DNA of 64,000 bases from Comamonadaceae bacterium (GCA_947447355.1 CANFJF010000008.1:18694-82693), one strand, 5' to 3'; counted from the first letter of the stretch, positions 19,666 to 30,217 are shown. Made by a program: numbers and translations. The notes: generated by a model not told the origin, from the letters alone.

Positions 19666-20499
19666 ATGAGCATCACTTCAACAGCTTCAACAACCCGCAG
19701 TCAAGGTCGACTCGCCGGTAAAGTGGCCCTCATCACAGGCGCCGGATCCGTCGGTCCCGGCTGGGGCAATGGTCGTGCCATGGCGGTGCGGTTTGCCGAA
19801 GAAGGCGCCCGGATTTTTGCGGTAGACCGCGAAGCCTCGGCCTTGGTCGAAACCGCGCAGCGCGTGGCCGATGCTGGTGGCGTCTTGGCCACGGGTTTGT
19901 GCGACGTGACGCAAGCCGCGTCTATCGAGGCGATGGTCAAAGCCTGCATCGCCGAGTACGGTCGCATCGATATTTTGGTCAATAACGTCGGCGGTTCGGC
20001 CAAAGGCGGCCCGATTGAGATGAGCGAAGACATCTGGGACGCGCAGGTTGACCACAACCTGAAAAGCGTCTTCCTCACCTGCAAGCACGTGTTGCCACAC
20101 ATGCTGGCCCAAGGTGGTGGCACCATCGTCAACATGTCGTCGACGTCTGCATTGCGTTGGACGGGTGCGGCGCAAATTGCCTACGCGGCCACCAAGGCCG
20201 CAGTGATTCAGTTCTCGCGCGTTTTGGCTGTGCAATACGCCAAGCAGGGCATTCGTGTGAACACCGTGGTGCCGGGTCAATTGCACACGCCCATGGTGGA
20301 GGTCCGGCTGGCCGGACAACGTGCCGGTGGCGATGCCGAAGCCTTGCTGCGCCAGCGCCAAGCGCGCATTCCGCTGCCCTTCATGGGTGACGGCCGCGAC
20401 ACGGCTAACGCGGCTCTCTTTTTGGCCAGTGACGAATCACGCTTTGTGACGGGCACTGAGATCGTGGTCGACGGCGGCATGTCTGTGCGCTGCGACTGA
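19666..20499 (+). CDS. Short-chain dehydrogenase/reductase
   Basis: A 277-residue classical SDR. The cofactor motif is ITGAGSVGPGWGNG, a variant with an inserted loop between the glycines, followed by NNVGG. The catalytic Ser is in NMSSTSALRW and YAATK carries Tyr and Lys. The extended glycine loop is seen in SDRs acting on hydroxy acids or cyclic alcohols, but the substrate is unknown. It starts 23 bases after the amidohydrolase stop with AAGGAAC upstream. Context suggests oxidation or reduction of the lactone/hydroxy-acid substrate of this operon. Confidence 0.88.
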   Translation: MSITSTASTTRSQGRLAGKVALITGAGSVGPGWGNGRAMAVRFAEEGARIFAVDREASALVETAQRVADAGGVLATGLCDVTQAASIEAMVKACIAEYGRIDILVNNVGGSAKGGPIEMSEDIWDAQVDHNLKSVFLTCKHVLPHMLAQGGGTIVNMSSTSALRWTGAAQIAYAATKAAVIQFSRVLAVQYAKQGIRVNTVVPGQLHTPMVEVRLAGQRAGGDAEALLRQRQARIPLPFMGDGRDTANAALFLASDESRFVTGTEIVVDGGMSVRCD

Positions 20500-20529
20500 A
20501 GTATGTTTGATAGAAATAAGGAAATAGCC

Positions 20530-21540
20530 ATGACCATTTTTAACCCCACTTTGAACCGTCCCGCTGCCCCCACGCGCCGTGCCATCGGCACCGCTTTGAC
20601 CGTGCTGCTCACGGCAATGGCTTTCAGCTTGCCGGTGGCTGCTCAGTCGAATATCACGCGTTTGGTCGTCGCTTTCCCACCGGGCGGTCCGGTTGATTTC
20701 GTCGCCCGTACCATCGCTGAAACGCTGGGCAAAGAGCTCGGCCACCAAGTGATTGTCGAGAACAAAGCTGGCGGCAATGGTGCCATTGCGGCTGAGTTTG
20801 TGACCCGCGCCACGCCGGACGGCAGCACCTTGTGGTTGACCAGCGTGGGCGCGGTCGCTATTAATCCAGCGCTGTATGACAAGCTGGCGTATGACCCGCA
20901 GCGTGATCTGGCGCCGGTCTCACTGGTGGTCAACAACGTCGAGGTGCTGGTCGTCGGTGCCAACGTGCCGTTCACCAACGGCGCTGAGTTGGTGGCGGCC
21001 AGCCGTGTGCCGGGTAGCAAGCCCTTCGCGATGGCATCGTCTGGCACCGGCAGCGTACCGCATTTGGCGATGGAGTTGTTGAACGACGCCGCCAAAATCA
21101 ACTTGTTGCATGTGCCTTACAAAGGCGCTGCACCGGCGATCAACGATGTCTTGGCTGGCCACGTCACCGGTTTTTTTGGTGATATTCCGGGCCTGATTTC
21201 GTACATCAATGCGGGCAAGCTCAAGGCCCTGGGCATTGCCGCGTCCAAACGTCATCCGCTGCTGCCCAATGTCAAAACTTTCAACGAGATGGGCATTCCA
21301 GGCGTTGATTCCGACAACTGGTACGCGCTGTTTGCAGCCAAAGGCATCCCGGCTGCTGATCTGGAACGCGTTAACCAAGCGGTGCGCCGCACGCTGAACA
21401 ATGCGCAAGTTCGGGCCCGACTGCAGGCCTCGGGCGCAGAGCCATCGCCGTCGACTGCGGCTGAACTTGCCGCTTTGTTGAAAAGCGACACGGCTAAATG
21501 GACGCGCGTCGTCAAAGCCAAAAACATCAAACCGGATTGA
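20530..21540 (+). CDS. Bug-family tripartite tricarboxylate-type solute-binding protein (1)
   Basis: A 336-residue periplasmic receptor of the Bug/TctC family. It has a Sec signal (LTVLLTAMAFSLPVAAQ) and the typical first strand ITRLVVAFPPGGPVDFVARTIAE, then VENKAGGNGAIAAEFVTRA and HVPYKGAAPAINDVLAGHVTGFFGDI. Bug proteins bind carboxylated compounds and normally work with TctAB permeases, none of which is in the window. Start ATG 20530 follows AAGGAAAT. It is the third gene of the LigI-like operon, so it probably binds that pathway's substrate. Confidence 0.92.
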   Translation: MTIFNPTLNRPAAPTRRAIGTALTVLLTAMAFSLPVAAQSNITRLVVAFPPGGPVDFVARTIAETLGKELGHQVIVENKAGGNGAIAAEFVTRATPDGSTLWLTSVGAVAINPALYDKLAYDPQRDLAPVSLVVNNVEVLVVGANVPFTNGAELVAASRVPGSKPFAMASSGTGSVPHLAMELLNDAAKINLLHVPYKGAAPAINDVLAGHVTGFFGDIPGLISYINAGKLKALGIAASKRHPLLPNVKTFNEMGIPGVDSDNWYALFAAKGIPAADLERVNQAVRRTLNNAQVRARLQASGAEPSPSTAAELAALLKSDTAKWTRVVKAKNIKPD

Positions 21541-21546
21541 GCCGCC

Positions 21547-22065
21547 ATGCGTATTCCACTCATCATTCCAGGCACGAAACCCGAACTCGCGGCTCAAGAA
21601 GCGCAAATCATGGCCGAGCGCGGCCGCATTTCAGATCTTTATCGAGTGTTGCTCAACAGCCCGCCGATCGCCCATGGCTGGGAGCAAATGCTCTCTGCTG
21701 TCCGCAATCGAAATAGCATTCCGGCGGGCCTGCGCGAGCTGGTTATTTTGCGTGTGGCCGTGTTGAACCGCGCGCCTTACGAGTTCGATGCGCATGTGCC
21801 GCATGCACTCGCCGCAGGCGTCTCTGCCGAAGCCGTTGAAGCCAGCCGCAGCGTGCCCTTGGCGGTCGATGCGCCTTTCACCGACGCCCAGCGTGTAGCG
21901 CTGCGTCTGGCAGACGCCATGACGCGCGACATCGATGTGCCTGACGCTTTGTACGCTGAAGTTCGCCAACACTTTGATGTGCAAGGCCAGCTTGATCTGG
22001 TCGCCACCGTGGCGGCTTACAACATGGTGTCGCGCTTCTTAGTGGCGCTGCAAATTGGTCACTGA
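21547..22065 (+). CDS. Carboxymuconolactone decarboxylase-like protein
   Basis: A 172-residue all-helical protein of the CMD/AhpD fold (helical segments around LYRVLLNSPPIAHGWEQML, then a LRELVILRVAVLNRAPYEF block). The AhpD CxxC redox pair is absent, so a peroxidase role is unlikely; the gamma-carboxymuconolactone decarboxylase branch is closer. Start is 6 bases after the Bug stop. In this operon it may decarboxylate or isomerise a ring-derived acid, which is inference from context. Confidence 0.85.
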   Translation: MRIPLIIPGTKPELAAQEAQIMAERGRISDLYRVLLNSPPIAHGWEQMLSAVRNRNSIPAGLRELVILRVAVLNRAPYEFDAHVPHALAAGVSAEAVEASRSVPLAVDAPFTDAQRVALRLADAMTRDIDVPDALYAEVRQHFDVQGQLDLVATVAAYNMVSRFLVALQIGH

Positions 22066-22066
22066 C

Positions 22067-22699
22067 ATGATGATGGGAGCTTCTAAGCATACCGATTTCA
22101 TTCTGGTTCAGTTGACGGCAGAGCCAGGTGCGACCGGCGTTGCAGCGCGGGCGACTTTGGCCAGCCGTTTTGCGCATTTTTGCGAGCAGAGCGCCTTGCC
22201 GCTGCGCCTGCACCGTGTCGCTTGGTCGGCCTCGACACAGACTGCTTACTGTTATGCCCGACTCGTCACCCCAACCCTGCTCGCAGCCACGGATTTGTCA
22301 CCGATGAACGATTGGTGGGCCCCAGAGGGTGAGGGTTTCAGCACCGTTCGCATCTCTAGGTTGGAGACTGTTTTTGAAGCGGCCGGACGTTCTGCCGGCG
22401 CGAGCGCGGCCTTTCATTACGTGGTCGAAATGGACCCGGAGGAAGGTTGGATGCCAGAGATTTCGCGCTGGTACGACGAAGAACACATGCCCGGTCTGGC
22501 GGCGGTGGAAGGCTGCATTCTGGCTTTGCGCTTGTTGAACCACGACCACGGCCCTCACTCGCTGGCTTGCTATGACCTCGTGACGGATCAAGCGTTGACC
22601 TCGCCACCTTGGCTGGCGGTGCGCGCCACGGCTTGGAGCGACATCACGCGGCCGCATTTCACCAACACGATCCGCACGATGTTTGAGTCGAAGGCGTGA
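22067..22699 (+). CDS. EthD-like hypothetical protein
   Basis: A 210-residue protein of no assigned function. The second half has WMPEISRWYDEEHMPGLAAVEGCI, which looks like the EthD/dimeric alpha-beta-barrel signature WYxxEHxP. The first half may be a second, degenerate copy of the same ferredoxin-like fold. Three consecutive ATG codons (22067-22075) follow the previous stop by one base, so translation is coupled. Such proteins often accompany aromatic or ring-cleavage pathways, sometimes as isomerases or oxygenase partners. Role not assigned. Confidence 0.65.
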   Translation: MMMGASKHTDFILVQLTAEPGATGVAARATLASRFAHFCEQSALPLRLHRVAWSASTQTAYCYARLVTPTLLAATDLSPMNDWWAPEGEGFSTVRISRLETVFEAAGRSAGASAAFHYVVEMDPEEGWMPEISRWYDEEHMPGLAAVEGCILALRLLNHDHGPHSLACYDLVTDQALTSPPWLAVRATAWSDITRPHFTNTIRTMFESKA

Positions 22700-22712
22700 A
22701 GCGCTTTAACGT

Positions 22713-23708
22713 ATGAACAATGAATTTTTCGCCACCCGCCGCCAGTGTCTCGCATTGCCACTGGCGGCCGGACTGAGTGCCTTGTCTTGGTCTGTAGCGG
22801 CGCAAACCAGCTGGCCGTCCAAGCCGGTGCGCTTCATCGTGCCCTTTGTGCCCGGCGGTACCTCCGACATCGTCGCCCGCACCGTGGCCAACGAACTCAC
22901 CAAGCAGCTTGGCAGCCCGGTGTTGATCGAAAACAAGGGCGGCGGTGGCGGGGTGCCGGCGATGCAGGAAGTTGCGCGGGCACCGGCGGACGGCCACACC
23001 ATCATCCTCGGGCATGTCGGCTCGATGGCGGTGAATCCCTACATTTTTCAGAACACTGGCTACGACGTGAACCGTGACTTTGTGCCCGTCACTTTACTGG
23101 CCAAAGTGCCCAGTCTGTTCGTCATTCACCCCGATGTGCCAGCGCGCAACCTGAAAGAATTTGTCGCCTACGTCAAAGCCCGACCCGGTCAGCTGAACTA
23201 CGGGTCAGCCGGCAATGCGAGTGCCGGTCATCTGGCCATGGAGTACCTGAAACTGGCCACCGGTATGTTCATGACGCACATTCCTTACCGCGGCACCGGC
23301 CCGGCGTTGACGGATTTGTTGGCTGGTCGAACCCAGGCTTTTTCGGCTGGCACGCCCGCGTTGTTGCCCTTCATCAAAAGCGGCAAGTTGCGCGCAATTG
23401 CCACCGGCACGCCGCAGCGCTTGGCGTCTTTGCCTGACCTGCCAACGGTGGCTGAGCAGGGCTACAAAGGTTTTGAGTCGGTGCAGTGGTATGGGGTGAT
23501 GGCGCCCGGTGCAACACCACCCGAGACCGTCAAGCGCATTCAAGAGGAATGCTACAAAGCCTTGCGTTCACCCACCATTGCGGAACGCTTTGCCAGCGAA
23601 GACGCGACCATAGGCGGCGGGCCATCGGCTGAGTTTGGCGCCTTCATCGGCCAGCAACAGCGTTTGTGGAAAGACATCGTCTTGCGGGCCCGGATTCGTT
23701 CAGACTGA
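22713..23708 (+). CDS. Bug-family solute-binding protein (2)
   Basis: A 331-residue periplasmic receptor. Its signal region (FATRRQCLALPLAAGLSALSW) contains a twin-arginine, suggesting possible Tat export. KPVRFIVPFVPGGTSDIVAR and VLIENKGGGGGVPAMQEVAR are standard Bug features. It is a second receptor in the same operon and differs clearly from the first, so the pathway may take up two related acids or the gene may have been duplicated and diverged. No TctA/TctB genes are nearby. Start ATG 22713, 13 bases after the previous stop. Confidence 0.92.
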   Translation: MNNEFFATRRQCLALPLAAGLSALSWSVAAQTSWPSKPVRFIVPFVPGGTSDIVARTVANELTKQLGSPVLIENKGGGGGVPAMQEVARAPADGHTIILGHVGSMAVNPYIFQNTGYDVNRDFVPVTLLAKVPSLFVIHPDVPARNLKEFVAYVKARPGQLNYGSAGNASAGHLAMEYLKLATGMFMTHIPYRGTGPALTDLLAGRTQAFSAGTPALLPFIKSGKLRAIATGTPQRLASLPDLPTVAEQGYKGFESVQWYGVMAPGATPPETVKRIQEECYKALRSPTIAERFASEDATIGGGPSAEFGAFIGQQQRLWKDIVLRARIRSD

Positions 23709-23759
23709 TGGGCGCACGACAATCGGTCTGAACTCACTCAACCCTGAAAAGAACAAGCC

Positions 23760-24143
23760 ATGTCGAACTTCACCAAAATCGTCCTCTTTACCGACACCGA
23801 TGGCCTGGCCAAATTCCGCGAGGAGAGCGTCGCTTTGACCGAAGGTTCTCCTGCGTCGATGTTGTCGCCGGTGTTTCCCTCTGCGGGTTATCAGTTGCGC
23901 CAAAGCCCGGTTGGTTTTCGCAGCCAGTTTCATTGCACCGGGCAGCCGCAGTGGGTTTTTATCTTGCAGGGCCAGATGGAGATTGGCTTGCAAGGCGGTG
24001 CCTCACGCATCTTCAACGCCGGTGAGCATTTTTACTCAGCCGATGTGCTGCCCGCTGGTGCGGTATTTGACCCCACGGTGCACGGGCACTGGAGTCAGCA
24101 AGTCGGCAGCGATGCGCTGGTGACCTTGTTTGTCAAAGATTGA
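23760..24143 (+). CDS. Small cupin-domain protein
   Basis: A 127-residue single-domain cupin-like protein. The beta-barrel shows QFHCTGQPQWVFILQGQMEIGL (cupin motif 1 variant), GEHFYSADVLPAGAVFDPTVHGHWSQQ (motif 2 with His pair) and a short C-terminal strand. It starts 51 bases after the second Bug gene and is the last gene before a strong bidirectional terminator (24191-24233). It may be a metal-dependent isomerase/decarboxylase or a binding protein in the LigI-like pathway; the substrate is unknown. Confidence 0.75.
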   Translation: MSNFTKIVLFTDTDGLAKFREESVALTEGSPASMLSPVFPSAGYQLRQSPVGFRSQFHCTGQPQWVFILQGQMEIGLQGGASRIFNAGEHFYSADVLPAGAVFDPTVHGHWSQQVGSDALVTLFVKD

Positions 24144-24190
24144 GCCGGTCATAGCCGGCGCTACTTCTAAACTTGTAAGCCCAAAACAAA

Positions 24191-24233
24191 GCGACCTGCT
24201 GTTCCCTTGACGGGCGCAGCAGGCCGCTTTTTT
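24191..24233. terminator. Bidirectional intrinsic terminator
   Basis: The arms GCGACCTGCTG (from 24191) and CAGCAGGCCGC (to about 24227) pair with one mismatch and are followed by TTTTTT. On the opposite strand the hairpin is followed by TTTGTTTT. It lies between the convergent cupin and rhlE genes and can end both transcripts. Confidence 0.85.
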
Positions 24234-24262
24234 AACGAAGGCTGTTAGCGTTCGTGTTGTTA

Positions 24263-26035
24263 TTAACGTCCGTTGAACGAGCCGAAGTTGCCGGAACGGC
24301 CTTGCCCGCCACCACCACCCGAACGTCCGCCACCGCCGCCGCCAGAGCGACCACCGCCGCCACCGCCACCGCCACCGCCGCGGTAGTTACCGCGGTTGCC
24401 GCCTGTCGGCTGGCCGGAAGAAGGGAAGCCTGATGAAACATGGCTGGCCGGTTGGGCATCTTCGTCAAACGACTGCGGGCGCTGGCGCGGCGCCTGCGCT
24501 TGCTGCATGCGTGGCTGAGCGGGTTGGCCGCCGCCTTGCGAGTAGCCAGTGTTCTGGCGTGGGCCGCGTCCACCGCCGTTATTACCACCGTTACCACCAG
24601 CGTTTCCGCCGCCGTTACCAGCGTAGTTCCCGCCACCGCCATTGCCACCACTGCGACCACGGCCAGTATTGCCGCCACCGTTACCGCCGCCATTGCCGGC
24701 GTTGCCACCATTACCGCCACCACCATGAGCGCTACGGCCAGGTTGTTGCGGTTTGTTCTCGCGGATGCGCGTCATCATTTCAGAGCGAGCAGCCTTGGCT
24801 GCGGCCTGCATCACGTCACGGCTTGGTGGCTTGCCGAGGCCGCCCCAAATCGTTTGGCGACCCATGGCCAGCGGCTCTGCGCGTTCGTCGGGATCGGCTT
24901 CAAAGCCGGGCACCATCACCACGTCAATGTTTTGCTTGGTGAAGCGCTCGATGTCTTGCATGAAGCCTTCTTCGTCCAAGCAGACCAAGCTGACGGCTTC
25001 GCCGCTGTTGCCGGCGCGGCCGGTGCGGCCAATGCGGTGAACATAGTCTTCGCTGACGTTCGGGATTTCGTAGTTCACCACGTGTGGCAACTCGTCAATG
25101 TCGATACCGCGGGCCGCGATGTCGGTGGCCACCAGCGCGCGAATGTCGCCGCTCTTGAAGCCTGCCAGCGCTTGCGTGCGGGCGGTCTGGCTCTTGTTGC
25201 CGTGCAGCGCCATGGCTGGAATACCGTTTTTAGTCAGGTGTTCCGCCACGTTGTTGGCGCCGAACTTGGTGCGTGTAAACACCAGCACCTGGCTCCAATT
25301 TTGCTCCGTGATGATGTGCGTGAGCAGCGCCTTTTTCTTGGCACGACCGACCGGGTGAATGGTCTGCGTGATGCGTTGCACCGTGGTGTTGCGCGGTGTG
25401 ACCTGAATCGACACCGGGTCACGCAGCAGGCCATTGGCCAGTTCGCGAATCTCGTCGCTGAAGGTCGCACTGAACAGCAAGGTTTGCTTTTGTTTTGGAA
25501 CCAGCGCCAGCACCTTTTTGATGTCATGGATGAAACCCATGTCCAACATGCGGTCGGCTTCGTCCAGAATCAAGATTTGCACTTGGCTCAGGTCCAGCGT
25601 GCCTTGGCTGGCGTGGTCCAGCAGGCGGCCTGGAGTGGCCACCAGAATGTCAACGCCGCGGCGGAGTTTTTCAATTTGCGCGCCCATGCCGACGCCGCCG
25701 AACATCACCATCGAGGTGAGGTCCAGGTACTTGCCGTAAGTGCGAACGCTTTCTTCGACCTGCGCCGCGAGTTCGCGGGTCGGCGTCATGATCAGCGCGC
25801 GCACGGCATTGGCGCCGCGTCGGTTGGTCAGGCGTGGCTCTGTTGACAGGCGTTGCAGCAAAGGCAGCGTGAACGCTGCGGTTTTGCCGGTACCCGTCTG
25901 GGCGCCGCCCAGCAAGTCCGTACCGGCCAAAACCGCAGGAATAGCCTGGGCCTGAATCGGGGTGGGTGTGTCATAGCCTTGCTCAAGCACGGCTTTCAGA
26001 ATGGCCGGGGCCAAATTCAATTCTTCAAATGTCAT
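24263..26035 (-). CDS. rhlE: DEAD-box RNA helicase, RhlE type, with glycine-rich tail
   Basis: A 590-residue helicase with all core motifs: AQTGTGKT (I), PTRELAAQ (Ia), DEAD in [14 protein letters not shown] (II), SAT (III) and [10 protein letters not shown] (VI). RhlE proteins remodel rRNA and the degradosome. The C-terminal 150 residues are low-complexity, with GGN/NGG and RSGGGGG tracts that could bind RNA or promote condensation. ATG 26035 ([10 protein letters not shown]) matches the family; the frame opens earlier without homology. A short hairpin covers its Shine-Dalgarno. The symbol is by subfamily resemblance. Confidence 0.9.
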   Translation of the reverse strand: MTFEELNLAPAILKAVLEQGYDTPTPIQAQAIPAVLAGTDLLGGAQTGTGKTAAFTLPLLQRLSTEPRLTNRRGANAVRALIMTPTRELAAQVEESVRTYGKYLDLTSMVMFGGVGMGAQIEKLRRGVDILVATPGRLLDHASQGTLDLSQVQILILDEADRMLDMGFIHDIKKVLALVPKQKQTLLFSATFSDEIRELANGLLRDPVSIQVTPRNTTVQRITQTIHPVGRAKKKALLTHIITEQNWSQVLVFTRTKFGANNVAEHLTKNGIPAMALHGNKSQTARTQALAGFKSGDIRALVATDIAARGIDIDELPHVVNYEIPNVSEDYVHRIGRTGRAGNSGEAVSLVCLDEEGFMQDIERFTKQNIDVVMVPGFEADPDERAEPLAMGRQTIWGGLGKPPSRDVMQAAAKAARSEMMTRIRENKPQQPGRSAHGGGGNGGNAGNGGGNGGGNTGRGRSGGNGGGGNYAGNGGGNAGGNGGNNGGGRGPRQNTGYSQGGGQPAQPRMQQAQAPRQRPQSFDEDAQPASHVSSGFPSSGQPTGGNRGNYRGGGGGGGGGGRSGGGGGGRSGGGGGQGRSGNFGSFNGR

Positions 26036-26041
26036 TTTTTT

Positions 26042-26056
26042 GCGTCCTTGGGACGC
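26042..26056 (-). promoter_or_regulatory. Hairpin sequestering the rhlE Shine-Dalgarno
   Basis: On the minus strand, GCGTCC, loop CAA and GGACGC form a 6-bp stem. The loop and second arm contain the only good ribosome-binding site (AAGGA, 26049-26045), 9 bases before ATG 26035. The hairpin would hide the site until opened, a layout compatible with translational or temperature control. No evidence beyond sequence. Confidence 0.45.
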
Positions 26057-26327
26057 TTTTGATCGGCCTGTGGGTGCCTTGTTTGAGGCAGCCCGCCAGT
26101 GAAAGGCAGATGGGGTCAGAAGTTGGGCTAAAAACACAACTCAGTCAGAGAAGGTTTGCCCAAATGTTGCAGGCAACTGGAGCCCGACAACCTAAGTATT
26201 GTGGCACGGAACGATAATCTTGTATTTCGGGCAAAAACCACCAGTTGGTTTGACATGTCGTTTCGGCTCCACATAGCCTCCTCTTTTGCTCCTTTTTGTC
26301 GTCCTATTTTTTGAGAAGTGATCCCTG

Positions 26328-27989
<1,662 letters not shown>

Positions 27990-27990
27990 T

Positions 27991-28185
27991 GCCCCCACGC
28001 TCCCCACTGCGTGTGGTTCGCTGCCCCCCTAGGGGGCCGCTGCGCCTGCGGTCTGGCGAAGCCAGTCCCGCGGCCCTGGCTTGGAGCCCCCACGGTCGCT
28101 CACTGCGTGTAGCTTCATGCCCCCCGAGGGGGCCGCTGCGCCTGCGGTCTGGCGAAGCCAGTCCCGCGGCCCTGGCTTGGTTGGG
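27991..28185. repeat. Dispersed repeat family 2, tandem pair (95-bp period)
   Basis: Two near-identical units begin at 27991 and 28086. Each starts GCCCCCAC, continues with CACTGCGTGT and a CCCCC-AGGGGG hairpin, then CCGCTGCGCCTGCGGTCTGG and GAAGCCAGTCCCGCGGCCC. A related copy lies at 262-334. The location just after ettA suggests the hairpins could act in 3'-end formation, though no T tract is present. Confidence 0.8.
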
Positions 28186-28205
28186 CGTGGAAGGTGCTTG
28201 TTTCT

Positions 28206-28742
28206 ATGAATGAAGATGAAGTTTTGGCGGCTACGCGTCATTGGCTTGAGTCGGCTGTGATTGGGTTGAACCTGTGTCCGTTTGCGAAGGCGGTTTACGT
28301 TAAAAACCAGGTTCGCTTGGTGGTCAGTCGGGCGCGTCATGCTGACGATTTGCTGGAGGAGTTAGACCGTGAGTTGGACTTGCTTGTGGCCACGCCGGCC
28401 GACGAGATTGACACCACGTTGCTGATTCACGCCACCTTGTTTGACGACTTTTTGGACTTCAATGATTTCCTCGAAGTGGCTGACGACGTGGTCGAGGAGC
28501 ACGGGCTTGAAGGCGTGATCCAACTGGCCAGTTTTCACCCGAAGTTTCAGTTTGACGGCACCGAGCCCGACGACATCAGCAACTACACCAATCGCGCACC
28601 CTTCGCCATGCTGCATTTGCTGCGCGAAGACAGTGTCGAGCGGGCGGTGGCGGCCTTCCCGGAAGCCGAAGCAATCTTTGAAGAAAACATCAAGACGCTA
28701 GAAAAGCTCGGGCACGCCGGCTGGGAAAAACTGGGCTTGTAG
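28206..28742 (+). CDS. DUF1415 family protein
   Basis: A 178-residue protein of a conserved family with no known function. The N-terminus has the hallmark ATRHWLESAVIGLNLCPFAK, then VKNQVRLVVSRA and the segment FDDFLDFNDFLEVADDVVE. No signal or membrane segment, so probably cytoplasmic. The ATG at 28206 is preferred over an upstream GTG at 28194 because homologues start close to it. It stands alone between two repeat clusters. Confidence 0.85.
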   Translation: MNEDEVLAATRHWLESAVIGLNLCPFAKAVYVKNQVRLVVSRARHADDLLEELDRELDLLVATPADEIDTTLLIHATLFDDFLDFNDFLEVADDVVEEHGLEGVIQLASFHPKFQFDGTEPDDISNYTNRAPFAMLHLLREDSVERAVAAFPEAEAIFEENIKTLEKLGHAGWEKLGL

Positions 28743-28801
28743 TTCGGCATTGCGCTCGCGCTGATCAATGTGAAGAAGTTCAGCCGTGGGAACTGATCTT
28801 C

Positions 28802-28887
28802 CGTCATTGCGAGCTGATATTCCGTCATTGCGAGCGTAGCGCGGCAATCCATCGGTCATGGATGGCCGCGCTACGCTCGCCATGACG
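28802..28887. repeat. Palindromic repeat cluster (family 1)
   Basis: A partial left arm (CGTCATTGCGAG), a full left arm (CGTCATTGCGAGCG then TAGCGCGGCAATCCAT) and a right arm (ATGGATGGCCGCGCTACGC then TCGCCATGACG) lie between the DUF1415 gene and galE. The full arms can form a long hairpin. Confidence 0.9.
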
Positions 28888-28974
28888 AGCCACCAGCGAC
28901 TGCCGCGCTTCATCCGCAGGGTCGGCGCGCTTAAGATTCACCCTAGGCAACTCCTGCCACAACAAAGGTGATTG

Positions 28975-29988
28975 ATGCGTTATGTTCTATTGACCGGCGG
29001 GGCGGGTTACATCGGTAGCCACACGTATTTGGCTCTGCACGCGGCGGGTTTGACACCTGTGATTTTGGATGATTTTTCCAACAGCAGCCCGGTGGTGTTG
29101 GACCGCTTGTTGCGCCTCACAGGCCAGCCGGTGTTGTGCGAGCGTGGCTGCGTTGCTGACACGGCGCGGGTGCAGGCGTTGATTGAGCGCTACAAGATGA
29201 CGGCAGTGATTCACTTTGCCGGTTTCAAGGCGGTGGGTGAAAGCGTGGCACAACCGCTGAAGTACTACGCCAACAACCTAGGCGGCATGGTCAGCTTGTT
29301 GCAGGCGATGGATGCTGCTGATTGCCGGACCTTGCTTTTCTCGAGCAGCGCCACTGTTTATGGCGATCCGGCGACGGTGCCCATCACCGAACAGTTTCCG
29401 CGCAGCCACACCAACCCGTATGGCCACACCAAGCTGGTGTGCGAAGACATGCTGAGCGCGCTGTGTGCCTCCAACCCGGCTTGGCGCGTCGGCGTGCTGC
29501 GTTATTTCAACCCGGTGGGCGCGCACCCCAGCGGCTTGATCGGCGAAGACCCGAGCGGCCTGCCCAACAATTTGATGCCGTATGTTGCCCAAGTGGCGGT
29601 CGGCAAGCGGCCGTTTTTGAATGTCTACGGACGCGATTACGCCACGCCCGACGGCACCGGTGTGCGTGACTACATTCATGTGGAAGACTTGGCAGCGGGT
29701 CATGTGGCGGCGCTGCAAAAGCTGCTGCGCGCAGAGGGTAACTTCACCGTGAATTTGGGGACCGGCCAGGGCTACAGCGTGCTGGAAGTGGTGCGTGCTT
29801 TTGAGCAAGCCAGCGGCCAGCCTGTGCCTTGCCAGTTTGCCCCGCGTCGTGCCGGCGATGTGGCGCAGTGCTATGCCGATGCGACGCTGGCACACAGCCT
29901 GCTCAATTGGCGCGCAACACGCACGCTAGCTGATATGTGCGGAGACGCTTGGCGCTGGCAAAGCAGCAACCCGGATGGGTACTGCTGA
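28975..29988 (+). CDS. galE: UDP-glucose 4-epimerase
   Basis: The 337-residue NAD-dependent SDR-type epimerase interconverts UDP-glucose and UDP-galactose for surface polysaccharides. The N-terminal LLTGGAGYIGSHT binds NAD. The catalytic Ser/Thr region is LLFSSSATVYGDP, Tyr and Lys are in NPYGHTKLVCEDML, and the C-terminal part shows GTGVRDYIHVEDLA. Start ATG 28975 (a TTG directly before it is also open) has AAAGGTG upstream. It stands alone, flanked by palindromic repeats on both sides, so no polysaccharide locus context is visible. Confidence 0.93.
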   Translation: MRYVLLTGGAGYIGSHTYLALHAAGLTPVILDDFSNSSPVVLDRLLRLTGQPVLCERGCVADTARVQALIERYKMTAVIHFAGFKAVGESVAQPLKYYANNLGGMVSLLQAMDAADCRTLLFSSSATVYGDPATVPITEQFPRSHTNPYGHTKLVCEDMLSALCASNPAWRVGVLRYFNPVGAHPSGLIGEDPSGLPNNLMPYVAQVAVGKRPFLNVYGRDYATPDGTGVRDYIHVEDLAAGHVAALQKLLRAEGNFTVNLGTGQGYSVLEVVRAFEQASGQPVPCQFAPRRAGDVAQCYADATLAHSLLNWRATRTLADMCGDAWRWQSSNPDGYC

Positions 29989-29994
29989 AAGAGC

Positions 29995-30156
29995 GATGGA
30001 CTGCCGCGCTGCGCTCGCAGTGACAACATATGCGTCATGGCGAGCGCAGCGCGGCAATAAACCGCCGTCGTTGCGGTTACCACAACGGACATTTCGTCAT
30101 TGCGAGCGCAGCGCGGCAATCTATCACCGCGCACCTCCAAGATGGATGGCCGCGCT
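29995..30156. repeat. Palindromic repeat cluster (family 1) at the arsA truncation boundary
   Basis: A right arm (ATGGACTGCCGCGCTGCGC then TCGCAGTGAC) at 29995, left arms at about 30034 and 30095, and a shortened right arm ending near 30156 occupy the gap between galE and the truncated arsA. The last copy stops roughly 50-60 bases before homology to ArsA begins. Confidence 0.88.
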
Positions 30157-30217
30157 GTTCGATAGCGGGGTATTCACCTTGCAACCAAGCCACAACGGCT
30201 AGAGTCTTTCGTTCATA

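Noticed and set aside
24300..24740. Poly-glycine DNA as a mobile or foreign element
   Set aside because: The tract is in frame with the helicase and such tails are usual in RhlE proteins.
24440..25846. 468-codon open frame antisense to rhlE
   Set aside because: It mirrors the Gly-rich tail and helicase core; no domain is recognisable, and the opposite strand encodes a complete DEAD-box protein.
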